Positions 22,901 through 34,868 of a DNA stretch of 64,000 nucleotides are shown piece after piece. Within the stretch, counting starts at the first letter, position 1; each line of letters begins with the position of its first letter. The notes below the pieces were generated by a model. The model saw nothing but the letters and a program-made list of their open reading frames with translations. It did no database searches and was not told the origin of the DNA. Source of the DNA: Brachionus manjavacas (Eukaryota > Rotifera > Eurotatoria > Ploima > Brachionidae); contig JAHQIY010000015.1 of the NCBI GenBank assembly GCA_019054805.1, positions 1,310,001 through 1,374,000 on the forward strand, in the 5' to 3' direction. Made by a program: the position numbers and the translations under genes.

Positions 22901-25900
22901 ACGTAAAAGAAAAAAAATACTTGACGAAATTGACCAAAGTGACCAAAAAACTTCATTTGATCATTACGTAAATCTGGCCGAAATTCAGCAAAAAAATAAC
23001 TTGTTGAACAAGAAGTTAGAGCTAAACGAAGCCTGGTTTTGTCCTCGGATTGAACCACCTTCTGCTGATGAGTTAAAAGATGCTTTTAAGGCTAATAACG
23101 AACCCATTGTAAAATATTACAAATCTAAAGATAAATTTAAAATGGTATTTTATGAAAAATTAAAACAAATATATTCATTGACTTGGTTTAGAAACTTAAT
23201 TTGTATGGCTTTGATGGAAAGTTGTCTGAAATTAATCTAAGTGAATTGGTACCAAATGATGATGATCTTCAATGGTTTACTCCGGCTCTTCCATTACCTA
23301 CAGTTCGTCGAGTGCAAAGAAAAATGTAAATTTTTATCTAAATATAACTATAATTCCTCTAAACAAAGAGTGAAATGATTAAAAGTTATTAAATTTATAA
23401 ATTTTATAATTAAGCTTCAATATATTTATTTGGAAATTAAATTATATTCAATTTATCAAATTTGTAAAGGTCGTAATGAAAAAAGCTTGTTTAAAATTTA
23501 ACTATTATTTTTCTTACCTCTAGCATATCCGAATCCCTAAACCACGGCTCCATCCGCGACCCTGGTCAATTTTTAAAATAATGATTAAAATTACCATTAA
23601 TTACAAAAAGTACAAAAAGAAGAAGAAGGAACAAGGCCAAATAAAATAATATTCTGATAAAGTACAAAAAGTACATAAAGGAAAATGGTTTTTTAAAGTT
23701 TAATCTCATTGTCTATCCATGTTTTAGAAAAGATTAGCTATTATTTAGAAATATTTGAATCTCACATTTTAATCAAAAAATTAATTCAGATTTTTTTATT
23801 TGTAATTAAATTTTTCACAATCCAAAGATTTAATTTTAGATATTTAATTTTTATTTTAAAGCTCAAAGCTTTGAAAAATTTATTTCCGGAATCATTTTCC
23901 TAAATACTTTTTTATAATGAATTTTGATAATTCTTTAATAAATTTAGTATTTTTTATATTTTCCTTTTGTATCTTTTACAAATTAAAAAATTTATTCTTT
24001 AAGAGACTAAAATTTGTCTGATAAATACTTACAAATGACATATTAAATGTATCACCTAAAACCAGCTTCTGCAAAATAATTTTAATAATGTTTAAAGTGT
24101 ATACGTTTTTAGATTTTTTTGTTGAAGATGTACTTGGATAATTCATTGATATTTTTGTGGAATAACAAGTCTTTCAGTAAGCATAATAAAGCCAAGAAAC
24201 TTTGTTTGATAGAAAATCTTTAGTATCTGATCATTCTCTTCTATAAGTGTATATAAAACAATATATGGATATAAATTTTCTGCCGAAACTTCTCCAAAAT
24301 TTAATCATACTTCATCTATCAACTAGAGTTAAATTTAGATTAAAAATAAAATATTTAATTAAAACTGAGAAACAAGAAGCTGACACTGAAATAAAAAATT
24401 ATTCACGCCGCTGACAATTTGTATTATAAGTCATAATATTTTTCAACTATGGTTTCATCACTGTCTTTAGATGAAGTATTATTATTTAAGTTTTCATCGT
24501 CTTCACATAATAACTAAAAAGTTAAAATTTTGAAATTTAAAATGAACTTTGTCATAAATTCTAATTTTGTTTATAATTATTTTAGTATTTTTAACTTAAA
24601 TTTCAAAAAAAAATTAAACTATTAACTCTTTTTCATAAATATATTTCAAATTAAAAAAAACAACTTCGAAAATAAAAATTTTAAAACAAAAATTATTTTT
24701 TCTAATTTTAGCTACTTTAGTTTTTAATATTTTTTGTTTTTATAGTTTTTACGCAAAAGACTTCAAAAAATTTCTTAACTACTCTCTCACTTTTCATACC
24801 ATGCTAAAGGAATTATTGAAGAAACAGGAGTTACATGCTTATTCTTTCGAATTTTTTTCTTATTTGTCAAAGTTTTGTGTTTTAAATAAAAATCAAAATG
24901 TATTCTTTTACAAAAAATTTAAAAACAATATTTATTATATTAATTAAAAAGAAAGAAATCAAATAATTTGAAATTAATATATATTTATAAATATAAAATT
25001 TCTATATAAATGAACTTTTAAAACATTTATTTCAAAGTTATCAAATTTTAGATCAAAAAAAGAAAGTTCATTAAAATTAAAAAAACTGAAAAAAGCGTCA
25101 CAGCTAAGCCAAAAGTTAAAAGTCAATAAGACTAGTTCACAAAGTTCGACAAATTCTCAGGATCAAATCGAAACTAGTTCGATACAATCAAATTCCCAGT
25201 CAATCATTCACATTCCGTCCAACTTAACACCTTTCAAAAAAAATGAAATCGAAAGCAAATCTATTTTGGTCAAGAAAGATACTCCAAAGATAAAATCGGA
25301 AAAAAAAAGAAAATCAGTTCGATTCAGTGAAAAAACTTTGCTCGTGAATGAAAACAAAACTCAAAATGAATTTGCTGAATCAAATGAAAAAGGTCATTTT
25401 ATAGTCGAAGGGATTCTTAAGGACCAAACTTTGGATAACGTAAAAATGAACTGCTCGATCCCTAGTACCCCATATAGCTCAATAAACGATGAATTTGCTT
25501 CCTCTAATTCAATTAATTCAAACACAACCTTAGTTCTAGATGAAGAAAGAGAAAGTCAAAGCCAAGAAAATAATGAGTCAATCAGCCAAACTTTAGATAC
25601 CACTATTAAACCTTCTTTTTATGAATTTGACTCTATTTTGTTCCCAAAAGCATCAAAATATGTCGATTATTTATCAATGACCACCCAAGACTTATCCAAT
25701 GATGACAATGTTTCTAGCAAAGAAAATAAAAAAGAGAAAAAAATTCTTAGTAAAAACAGAGAAAAAAGTTTAAATTTGACTGAAAATTTTCACTTGACAC
25801 TAATGAGTATGGAAGTGCATGTGAAAACCAGGGGTGATTTGACGCCAGATCCCGAGCATGACTCAATTGGCTTCATTAGCTTTACCATTTTGCACAACAG

Positions 25901-28900
25901 ACCAATTGTAGAAATAGAAGAAAACAGCTACGAGACTCATTTGATCATATTCGATCTGGAAAAAAGATCAATGGCAACTACAAGGTATCTTGGCCTGGAA
26001 TCAACTCTGAGGAAACAAATTAAATCTATTACATACACATATAGTGAAGAAGATCTAGTGGAGAGTTTTGTTCGGGCAGTGCAGTTTTTCGACCCTGACA
26101 TACTTGTCGGTTTCGAGATCCAAAAGTTGTCTTGGTGCTATCTGGCTCGGCGAGCCATTAGGCTGAAAATCTTGGATTTTTGCTCTAAAATATCTCGTTT
26201 GCCTAAATTTAAACGAGAAAGTTTTATGAGAATCAACCTGGCTAAGAAGCCGTCGGCTACAACTAGCAGACTGGTTGAAGGTAGCTCAGAAGTAATGCCT
26301 GTTCCGCATGAATTAATTATAGCAGGAAGAGTTGTTCTGAATTTGTGGCGAATTTTAAGAAGCGAAATAGCTCTAAGTATGTATTCGTTAGAGAATTGCT
26401 GTTTTAGTATTCTCCACGAAAGAGTTCCAAGATATTCCTATTCAACACTTGACAAATGGTTTCAGCATAGAACAGATTTGTTCAGGTCGAAAACAATTGA
26501 GTATTTTATTTACCGATCACGAGCTAATTTGCGTCTAATGGTAGCTTTGGATTTGGTTGGAAAAACTTGTGAATTTGCTCGTGTTTACGGAATTGAATTT
26601 TATCATGTATTCTTCCGTGGTTCTCAATACAGAGTAGAGTCAATGATGCTACGAATAGCTCGTAAGCTTAATTTTGTCGCATTTTCGGCAAGTCAGAAAC
26701 AAAAAACAACGATGAGAGCACCCGAGTGCATACCTCTTACTCTAGAACCGGAATCAAAATTTTACACAGATCCAGTTGCTGTGCTCGACTTTCAGTCGCT
26801 GTATCCAAGTGTCATTATTGCATTCAATATTTGTTTTACCACTTGTCTTGGCCGCATTGAGTCTATTGGCAAAGAGGGAAGTTTTAAATTTGGATGCGGT
26901 AGTTTGTTTGTTCCGGACAGACTAATAAAAAGTCTTGATTTAGACAAAGATATTTATGTAGCACCTAATGGAGTCGCTTTTGTTAAGCCTCATATTAGAC
27001 AAGGTATTTTCTTATTTTTGTTAAACAGCTTCTACAAAATCTAAAGGAATTTTTTTTGAATAATTTTTTTTTTCATTTGAGTATTTTTATTAAAAGGAAA
27101 AAAATTCAGAACTTTGGCAGATTTTTGAATTACGAATAAAAGAGATAAAATTATTAGTAAAAAGGTCTTAGTTTAAAAATACTCTTAAAAATGTAAATAA
27201 AGGTTTTTATATCAAAATTTTAGTTTTAATAATTTTTATTAAGATTTTATTTTTGGATTTCTTTGATTTAAAAGCCAATAAATAGACTATTTAAATATTG
27301 AAAAATAAATAAGAAAATATAATTCATTAAATGATGGAATAATTTATGAAGACTAAATCTTGTTATAATTTTTATTTTCAAAGATTTAGTTGCATTGAAG
27401 TTGGAAAAATAAAATTTATGGTTTGGTGAAATTTAGTACAAAATGATAAAAGAACAGAAAAAAATGTAAAAATTGAATGACTATTTTTCTAACTTTGTTC
27501 TGAAAATGCAAAATAGTGCAACATATTACAAAGTTGCATCAAATATTAAGGTCTGCTAAATTTGCGCAATTTAGCAGAAATAAAATTTTTAAATAATCGG
27601 GCGTAGTGTATTTTGCAGAGATTTTGCACATCATTAGCAAACTTTTAAAGTTGATGCAGCTTTCAATGTTGCATCATAAGTTGTTTTACAGAAAAAAAGT
27701 TATTTTACTTTTTTACACTTTGTTCTGTCCTTTGATACTGAACTTCACAAAATGGAATTTTATTTTTTGCTTTAAAATTAAAGCAAGACAATTAAATTTA
27801 TAATTGTATTGTGAAAATATAAAATTGTAAATGATTCTCAAAGAAATTGCCTTCTAAACAAAACAAAAAAATTAAATCATTAAGTGCGTTTTAAAATCTG
27901 TTAGATATAAAAATTAAAATTATTTATAATATTATGTCTATAAGAATTTTTTATTAGAACTTCTAATCTTAAGCCTTTATGAAACAAAAATTTCAAAAAA
28001 ATCTTAATGAAAAAAAAAGCTCTCATTTCTATACAATCCGGATTTTAAGTAATTTAGTAATTATTTTTTTTAATTTTAAAAACTAAATAAATTTAAGTGA
28101 AATAATCAGAAAATTTATTTTTTCGTAAGTTTTGTATTTTTATTAAAAACTCATGATTCTTTTTAGGAATTTTGCCAATAATGTTAGACGATATCCTAAA
28201 GACACGAGTTATGGTAAAAAACAGCATGAAAATTCACAAAGCTGACGAAAATTTCCAAAAGATATCAGATGCAAGGCAACTTAGTTTAAAGTTGATAGCG
28301 AATGTGACATTCGGTTATACTGCTGCAAATTTTTCTGGTCGAATGCCTTGTGTTGAAGTAGGAGACAGCATAGTTCGTGTAGCGAGACAAGCACTGGAAA
28401 ATTCCATAAAATACATTCAATCTAATCAACGAACTTATGGTGGCCGTGTGGTTTATGGTGACACGGACAGCGTGTTTGTTCTTTTCGAAGGAATGAAAAA
28501 ATCTGAAGCTTTTAAAAACTCATATAAAATAGTCGAAGATATAACTAACATGAATGTCAAGCCTGTTAAGCTAAAATTCGAAAAGATCTATTTTCCTTGT
28601 GTTCTTTTGGCGAAAAAACGCTATCTTGGCTACATGTTTGAAAGCCCAGAGCAGGCCGAGCCGACACTTGATGTCAAAGGAATAGAAATAATTCGCCGCG
28701 ATGGGTGCCAGGTATCGGCAAAAATGCTCGAAAGAAGTTGTAAATTATTATTCGAATTCAAGGATGCGGAAAAAGTAAAAGAATATGTTCAAAAGCAAAT
28801 AATGAAATTGGTAAATGGCAAAGTCAATTTAAAAGAGTTTATCATTGCCAAAGAGTACCGTGGCCGTGAATACTATGACAATGCCAAGTCAATTGCCGCT

Positions 28901-29551
28901 TGCCAGGTTGCCAATAGATCACTGCTCAAAGACCCACTTTCAGAGCCCTTGGCTGGCGAACGAGTTCCATATGTAATAATATACGGTCTTCCTGGTGTCC
29001 CTCTATACGAGCTGGTCAGATCCCCTTACGAACTTATGGATAATCTTGACATTAAAATTAACTACGAGTATTATGTAATGAAACAGGTTCTACCACCCCT
29101 TGATAGAATTATGTGTCTCATGAATGTAAATGTGTTCGATTGGGTCAAGAGTCTTTCGTTCAAGCCAAAGATTTTTCAATATTCCAGTGAAAAAGGTCTT
29201 AAATATAATCAGCCTGTTAGTGTGGCAAATTTTGTCTATTCAGCTGATTGTGTATTGTGTGGCAAAAAGCGGAATGTTGTCCCCATCTCTAAAAGCGGTC
29301 TTTGTGATGAATGTCAACAGCTTGATCAAAATGATTTGTGTAAATTATTTTTTAAATTTAACAAAAGTGAAAAAAAAATGAATAAAATATTGAAAATGTG
29401 CCAACTTTGTACAGATGACAAAAATCTGAATGTAAACTACAATCACGAATGCAAATCGTTAGACTGTCCGATTAATTTTATGTATATATGTGAAAAGAGG
29501 AGTTTAACTAAAAATAATTATCTAAGAAAAATAATAGATCAATTTTTCTAA
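19939..29551 (+). CDS. REV3: DNA polymerase zeta catalytic subunit
   Basis: B-family translesion polymerase that extends from mismatched or damaged primer ends, with REV7. Exons: 19939-20077, 20138-20339, 20424-20498, 20552-20805, 21345-21440, 21493-21597, 21653-21725, 21785-21822, 21881-22036, 22107-22179, 22232-23144, 23192-23325, 25052-27003, 28167-29551. They sum to 5595 nt, in frame, 1864 residues (human 3130, yeast 1504). N-terminus: VPVIRIFG, GQKACLHIHNVFPYL and FESHVPYNLQFLMDFNLFGM. The middle is acidic and poorly conserved. Polymerase: DFQSLYPS (Asp about 1332), KLIANVTFGYTAANFSGRMP and YGDTDS (Asp about 1502 and 1504). C-terminus: CysA (from about 1765) and CysB (from about 1815), the Fe-S site that binds accessory subunits, ending YLRKIIDQFF. 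Most introns are near 50 bp; introns 4, 12 and 13 are long. Intron 4's acceptor was chosen to preserve frame. Confidence 0.95.
20848..21340. mobile_element. 493-bp insertion in REV3 intron 4
   Basis: The duplicated intron in the left copy (about 3730-3777) is short and lacks this block. Here the block is flanked on each side by a run of nine T (20839-20847 and 21332-21340), which looks like a duplicated target. It contains an imperfect palindrome at about 21104-21142 centred on TCAATTCATGAATTGA. No coding capacity. Most likely a short non-autonomous element; loss from the left copy by recombination between T-runs is the alternative. Confidence 0.6.
23326..25051 (+). other. REV3 intron 12, with a small GC-rich islet
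   Basis: Long intron bounded by gtaaat and a ttttag acceptor. No conserved coding segment was found inside. A 50-bp islet at about 23520-23572 (around cggctccatccgcgaccctg) is strikingly GC-rich for this window and may be the end of a mobile element. Confidence 0.6.
27004..28166 (+). other. REV3 intron 13, with probable inserted repeat
   Basis: Intron from gtattt to ttttag, joining RQ-G to ILPIMLDDILKTR in frame. It contains a perfect 10-bp-arm palindrome (CTGCTAAATT TGCGC AATTTAGCAG, about 27553-27577). Around it lie imperfect inverted copies of tgcaaaatagtgc, and the word actttgttctg is directly repeated near 27492 and 27716. This suggests an old short insertion of about 250 bp. Confidence 0.6.
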
Positions 29552-29945
29552 TATTTTTTTACAAAACTATTGCTATTAAAATTCCGAATTGATAAGAAAA
29601 ATGAGATTTTATTCTTATAGATTAATTCAGTAAAATTTTAAAAAAATTTAAAATTTTCATTTATTATATTAAAATAATTAACATTTAGACCCGTAAAAGA
29701 GTCGATTTAATTAATTTCTTTAAAATTTATACCAGATTTACTCATGCTAGTAAAAAATCCACAAAAAATTTTCAAAAATAGAGATATTTGAGGAAATGGC
29801 AGGAAAAAAATTGAAAAATTTTGCATGAAAATCTTTTTGAAATATGTTTTTAATGATGAAAGAATTTTTAAAATAAAAAGTAAGTTAAATATAGAATTTA
29901 ATAATTTAACGGATTGGCAACAAGCTATAATTCATTCAAAATTCA
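29552..29945. other. Spacer downstream of REV3, no gene seen
   Basis: AT-rich 3' flank of REV3 up to the (AAT)n run that ends the next LINE copy. No coding or RNA gene is supported. Confidence 0.5.
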
Positions 29946-29948
29946 AAG

Positions 29949-30722
29949 TTAATAATAATAATAATAGCTACAGCAGAATAGCTGCGGAGCAAGGCTATTT
30001 ATAGACTTGCTATGGTAGCTGTCTGATTTCAACATAATCCATCATAATGACACACTTATGTAAATATAAATAAAAAAAAAATAAATTAAATGTTTTCTTT
30101 TTAGATAATTATCAAGTTTGTTTTTGAAATCATTTTTAGATTTTGCACTAACAACTTCAGTCGGTAATTTGTTCCACGCGTTAACCACTCTATTTGTCAA
30201 AAAGCTCTCCCTGTTCTTTATTCTTGTCAATTGTTTGGTCAATCTTCTTCGATGTCCACGAATTCCTCCAGCTGGACCGTTACTTGACAGTGCGTTGCTA
30301 TTGATAAACGGATTTTGCCATTCCACTGTAATCAGACCGTTTAATATTTTGAAGGTCTCGATTAAATCTCCCCTTTCACGTCTTGTCTTTAGCGTCGTCA
30401 AACCCAATCTGGTAAATCTTTTGTCATAATCTAGGTCTCTTAAATTAATAACTAATTTCGTAGCTCGTCTTTGTACTTGTTCCAAGATATTTGATTTCTT
30501 TTTGGTACAAGGACTCCAGCTTGCTACAGCATACTCCAGATGTGGCCTCACAATTGCCATATACAGCTGTTTAAACGAACTTTTGGACCAGTATTTGAAC
30601 GCTTGCTTGAGTTGGCCTAGTATTGCATTTGCTTTGTTTGCCGCCTGTTCCTCTTGGTGAGTCCATTTGTGGTCATCAGTTAGAAATATTCCAAGATCTC
30701 TTTCGACGCTAGTGTGATTCAT
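29949..30722 (-). mobile_element. 5'-truncated LINE copy, C-terminal ORF2
   Basis: One open frame of about 220 residues (30722 to 30042) encodes the end of a LINE ORF2 after the reverse transcriptase: SVERDLGIFLTDDHKWTHQ, YMAIVRPHLEYAVASW, SNILEQVQRRATKLV and FLTNRVVNAWNKLP. It lacks stops until near its end, so it is younger than the LINE relics at 9.6-13 kb. A 3' UTR of about 90 bp and a (TTA)n-type tail at 29949-29966 (minus strand) follow. Being 5'-truncated it has no polymerase or endonuclease and is inactive. Confidence 0.85.
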
Positions 30723-30889
30723 TGGTAAGTTATTTCAAGAAGATTTCCTTACTAAGAAGGAAGTAAATGCCCATCTAATGTGGAAAAATAACCTCCAAAT
30801 CTTTTTTACTTATACCCTTACGATACAGGGATATATTAAAAAGAGAATTAATGAATAAATATTTATTAATAAATTAAAATATGAAGATA

Positions 30890-31235
30890 GAAAATAAATT
30901 TTTCCCAAAGTTCTTGATAAGCAATGTTCTTAGCCAGGAATTCAACCATGCCGAAATTTGCCATGCAAGTTCACTTGTTTATTTATCTTCAAGTCTAATC
31001 GAAATGTGATGATGCGGAAGACCTCGCTTCTGATACTCCTTTACAATAACAAATGCTTTTAGAATACCAAGGATGTGCTCTTAGGTAAAACAAGACCAAT
31101 ACTTTTTGAATTTGAGATCTATCTCCACTTAAATTTTAGACGGCAAAATGAACGCTTTTCCCACAACATTGCCGGGATATAGATTAGTTGAAAATGTTGA
31201 TCCATTTAACCGGCATAGGACTCAATTCGCAATTT
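30890..31235 (-). pseudogene. Helitron Rep/helitron-like N-terminal domain relic
   Basis: Read leftward with frameshifts: PGNVVGKAFILPSK, then LGILKAFVIVKEYQKRGLPH and HHISIRLEDK (about 31070-30980), then LAWQISAWLNSW. The phrase E(Y/F)QKRGLPHxHI is the hallmark of the replication-initiator region of Helitron proteins. Several stops and shifts are present and the rest of the protein is missing. Confidence 0.65.
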
Positions 31236-33001
31236 GGGCTTAAGCACAATATATCTTTGATTTTTATTCATGCATGGAATACTTAAATTCAGATTTATTT
31301 AAACTTTATTTAAACTTTTAATTTTAATTTATTTCGAATTGTGTTAAGAAATAAAATTTTTACCATTGAATGTAAAAAAATTAATATCAATGGAACATTT
31401 CAGAAACTCGATATTTCGACTACTAATCAATATATCTTATGTATATCAAAATAGTTTGCTTCATTTTTTGATACTCCTATTTAAAAAGTTTATGCTCATA
31501 TAACAAAAATAAATTCTTATTTTCTAAAATCATTTTCTCTTTCGAATGATATATTTTAGGTATTTATGATATATATTTAAAAAAAAAGCTTAAAAATTTT
31601 CAAATAATTACTTTTTAATCATTAGCTTTTAATAGACATTAGGATTAGCCTCATAAAAAATTGCTCGATTATAGAAAATCAGAGATTTACAAGAAAATGT
31701 ATAAATATATTTATTATTTTAGTTTTAGAAAATTTTTTGAAAAAATTCGTCGTAAAAATAAAATTTAAAATCCAAGTGAAAGTATTCATACAGGTAAATA
31801 GAAGATTGAAAAAAATTAATATATCTATAATTAAAAGTGATTTTCTTCCAAAAATAAAATTAATTGTTCCTTTGATATTTATTTTTAACTTGAATTTTGT
31901 GCCTAGAAATATGGTTCACTCGTTCTACAAAAAATTTATGAAGCTGTTGTCATTTAAAGAACTTAAAGGTGCATTATAGATCCATTAATAATATATTAAT
32001 TCGATGATTTGTGTGTAATCATCTTTATAGTGGATAAAAATTAATTGATCAGTATTTTGGTATTTCGATTAGTGTTTAATATATCATGATCTATAAAATA
32101 TTTAATTTAAATGTTAAGTTTTCCATTGCTGATTTCTTCTTGACCAGCTGGTATGTAGTATTCAGTTGTAGTTTCTAGCACGCTAGAGGTGACTTCTTTA
32201 ATTCCTTTTTCCCAATGATAGCCTTCAGTCAATTTTTTTTAGCTAAATTTTTCTTGATTGAATGAATTGTTATGTTGTTTGCTTATTGATTTGACCATTT
32301 GTCAATGTGCTGAGACATCGCTCCATAAATCTTGCTAATGGAATTCGTTTTCTATGTGTTTCTTCTTGATCACAAAATTATAAGCTTCCAATTTTAACTG
32401 AGCAATTATGTACCTAAGTTTATGCTAAAATTGGCTTTAGATATTAAATTAAATACTTAATATTGATTTTAATTTTAATTTATTTTAAAATAAACACAAC
32501 GCAAAATTGAGAGCTAAAACAAAGTATATTAAATGGTGTTAGCAATTTTTAGGAGACTTTTTTTCTTTCTATTAAACAATCAATGCAAGTAAATGAGATA
32601 TTTATTGATTTTTAAAATTCCTCATATAGTAATATCTCATAATATTTCCTAGTGCACAAAATTAATTAATTTTATGTTTTAGTGTTGTTTTCTTTCATTT
32701 TACCAAGAAAAGATTGAATTGTTATATTATAAAAAAAAGAAAAAAGAGGACATTGAACTAAAAATCTATTTCTTTAAATACCATCTCCAATTCTTACAAA
32801 TTAATATAATTTCAAGCTATTAATTACAGTTGCCTAGTAATACCAATCAATATAATATATCTATTAACAAGTAGAGTAATGCTTAAAAGCTGATCTAACT
32901 TAGTAAATCAGCCCTATTTAAAGTAATATCTCATAATAATTCTTAGTGCACAAAATTAATTATATATTCATAACTAGAATCGTCAATTAAAAAATGGCCG
33001 C
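31236..33001. other. Gene-free stretch with a spaced direct repeat
   Basis: No convincing gene. A 41-bp direct repeat (agtaatatctcataat...cacaaaattaatta) occurs at about 32628-32667 and 32922-32962. A GC-richer patch at 32100-32410 may be coding debris on the minus strand, but it has stops in every frame and I could not assign it. Confidence 0.4.
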
Positions 33002-33754
33002 ATATTAAAGCGTCATTTATTTTGATTAAACGTCAATAAAATTAATTTAAATTAAATGTATTAATTGTCATTGAAAAGAATAAATGTAACTTAAATGTAT
33101 TAATTGTCATTAAAAAGATTAAATGTAACTTAAATGTATTAATTTTCATAGTCAAAATGGTAACTTATTTCAATGAACCATGGCTCGAATCTTACGACCC
33201 CAATAAATAATTTTATGGGGAATCGGGGGGTTATGAAGATATTCATGAGGCTTTCGACGAATAAATCGAAGCCCAAGACAACTTAAGGAGCACTTTAATT
33301 GAAACTGAGGTAGAAGAAGGTAATAATGAGACTACCCTAGCAGCAAATTCCTACAATAACCCTGTTATCCCATTTAATAATGTGGAAGCATATAATTGGT
33401 GTTGATTAAAGTCAAGGATTATTCGAGTCTTTTCCAGCTGAAGCTTGCGACATACCTTTAGGAAAATTAAGAGGAGTAGGATGACCAAAAAAGGAATTAA
33501 AAGCATTAGTAATGAAATAATTGAAAATATTTTCTTAATTTTTTTAAGATTAAATTTTTTTTTTATGACTCTTTACTTTATAACATTTAATTTTATTATG
33601 TGATAACTAATTACTTAAAATGATAACTATTACTTTTAATTTACGATTCATACATTCAATCGACTAATTTTTATGTTGACTAATTAATATAAAGAAATGA
33701 CAATTTGATCTTTTTTTAATTGACGTTTAATCAAAATAAATGATACTTTAATAT
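33002..33754. mobile_element. 753-bp DNA-transposon-like element with terminal inverted repeats
   Basis: Termini 33002-33037 and 33719-33754 are inverted repeats of about 36 bp with two mismatches (ATATTAAAG, then TTTATTTTGATTAAACGTCAAT). Just inside the left end a unit of about 48 bp with aaatgtattaattgtcat is repeated three times (33050-33150). The interior holds a broken plus-strand ORF: MVTYFNEPWLESYDPNK, stop, acidic segment (IETEVEEGNNETT), and after a shift PLGKLRGVG-stop-PKKELKALVMK, reminiscent of an AT-hook. No recognisable transposase; flanking duplications are at most 2 bp. Probably non-autonomous. Confidence 0.7.
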
Positions 33755-34283
33755 ATTTTCTTAAAAAATAAACTATAATAGATAAAATATATTTTTTAAA
33801 TAATCAAAAATTTCTTCTTTAGACAGTATTTTTTTTGCTAAATTCTTATTAAATTTCTCAATGAAAATAGTTTTTTATCTAAGAAAAGTTATTTTTAGTT
33901 ATATTAATGCTTGTTCGAAGCACCATTATTTAATTTAGGTTAGGTTTTCAAATTCAATTTGTTCTGAAAAAGTAATATTAATAAATATTTGGATTAAAAT
34001 TTTTAAGAATTTTTTAAAAAACATCACCAACCTTAACTATTCTTTAAGCCTTGATTTTTAAATGATTTAAAAGATATTTAACAAGATCCAATATTTAATT
34101 TAAAAAAATATAAAGTAGATTGATTATGACGTCAACCTAAAAAGCCAAGAAAATGCTTTCATAAATTTATAATAAATATCAAAGCTTTAGATTAAATCAA
34201 AAAACACGCATTTTCAATGTTAAGCTAAACATTTTTAAAAACAAAGAATAGCTTGCATTTCAGAGTTGATAAAAATTTCAAAT

Positions 34284-34721
34284 ATGAGTTCGAGTTTAAT
34301 TTTTGCATCAAAATTTATAACGAAGATATCAACAGCAATATTCACAGGTGGAGCTGTGTACTGTTCGCTGGTTGAACATCCTGCAAGGCTAAAAATCGAC
34401 AAAAGAGCAGCAGTAAGTCAATTTAGACCAAGTTTAAAACGAGCTATCTTGATACAATCATTGACTTCCTCACTCGCTTTCATCGGTTCATCTGTAGCTT
34501 ACTATTTGGAAAATGACATAAAGTGGCTTTATTCTGCTATGTTAATCATATCTGCAATTCCTTATACGCTTTTGTTTATAATGCCAATAAATAGAAAACT
34601 AACAGATCCAAATTTGGATCCAGATTCCAATGAAACCAAACATCTTTTAGAGAAATGGGGATTGTATCATTTAGTTCGTTCAATGGTTGGTCTGGCTTCT
34701 CTAATTCTAATGGAACTTTAA
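34284..34721 (+). CDS. DUF1772 family four-helix membrane protein
   Basis: Single-exon, 145 residues. The first ATG is at 34284, just after an acceptor-like ttgcatttcag (ends 34263), so a 5' UTR intron or trans-splice site is likely. Four hydrophobic helices lie at about residues 4-26, 49-71, 78-99 and 127-145. Conserved marks are GGAVYCSLVEHPAR after helix 1, IMPINRKL after helix 3, and LLEKWGLYHLVRSMVGLAS in helix 4, as in DUF1772 (anthrone-oxygenase-like) proteins of fungi and animals. Fungal members oxidise anthrones; the animal function is not established, so no reaction is assigned. The length fits the family (about 150). Confidence 0.8.
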   Translation: MSSSLIFASKFITKISTAIFTGGAVYCSLVEHPARLKIDKRAAVSQFRPSLKRAILIQSLTSSLAFIGSSVAYYLENDIKWLYSAMLIISAIPYTLLFIMPINRKLTDPNLDPDSNETKHLLEKWGLYHLVRSMVGLASLILMEL

Positions 34722-34868
34722 GAATACTATAATTAGACTTTTATGAATAAAATTTTAGCTAGCCATATTTTATTTTTTATCATATATTTTTACATTTGAT
34801 TTGTATAAATATCTTTTAGAATACATTAAAAGAAAGTTAAAATCTAATTCAAGTAAAAAAAGGATTAA

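Noticed and set aside
29130..29381. Second plus-strand frame in the last REV3 exon
   Set aside because: Out-of-frame shadow of the conserved REV3 C-terminal Cys domain.
30118..30429. Plus-strand ORF inside the LINE at 29949-30722
   Set aside because: Antisense of the LINE ORF2 C-terminus, which shows clear protein similarity on the minus strand.
31737..31979. 80-residue plus-strand ORF
   Set aside because: Lys/Ile/Phe-rich low complexity, no family resemblance, and flanked by gene-free AT-rich DNA.
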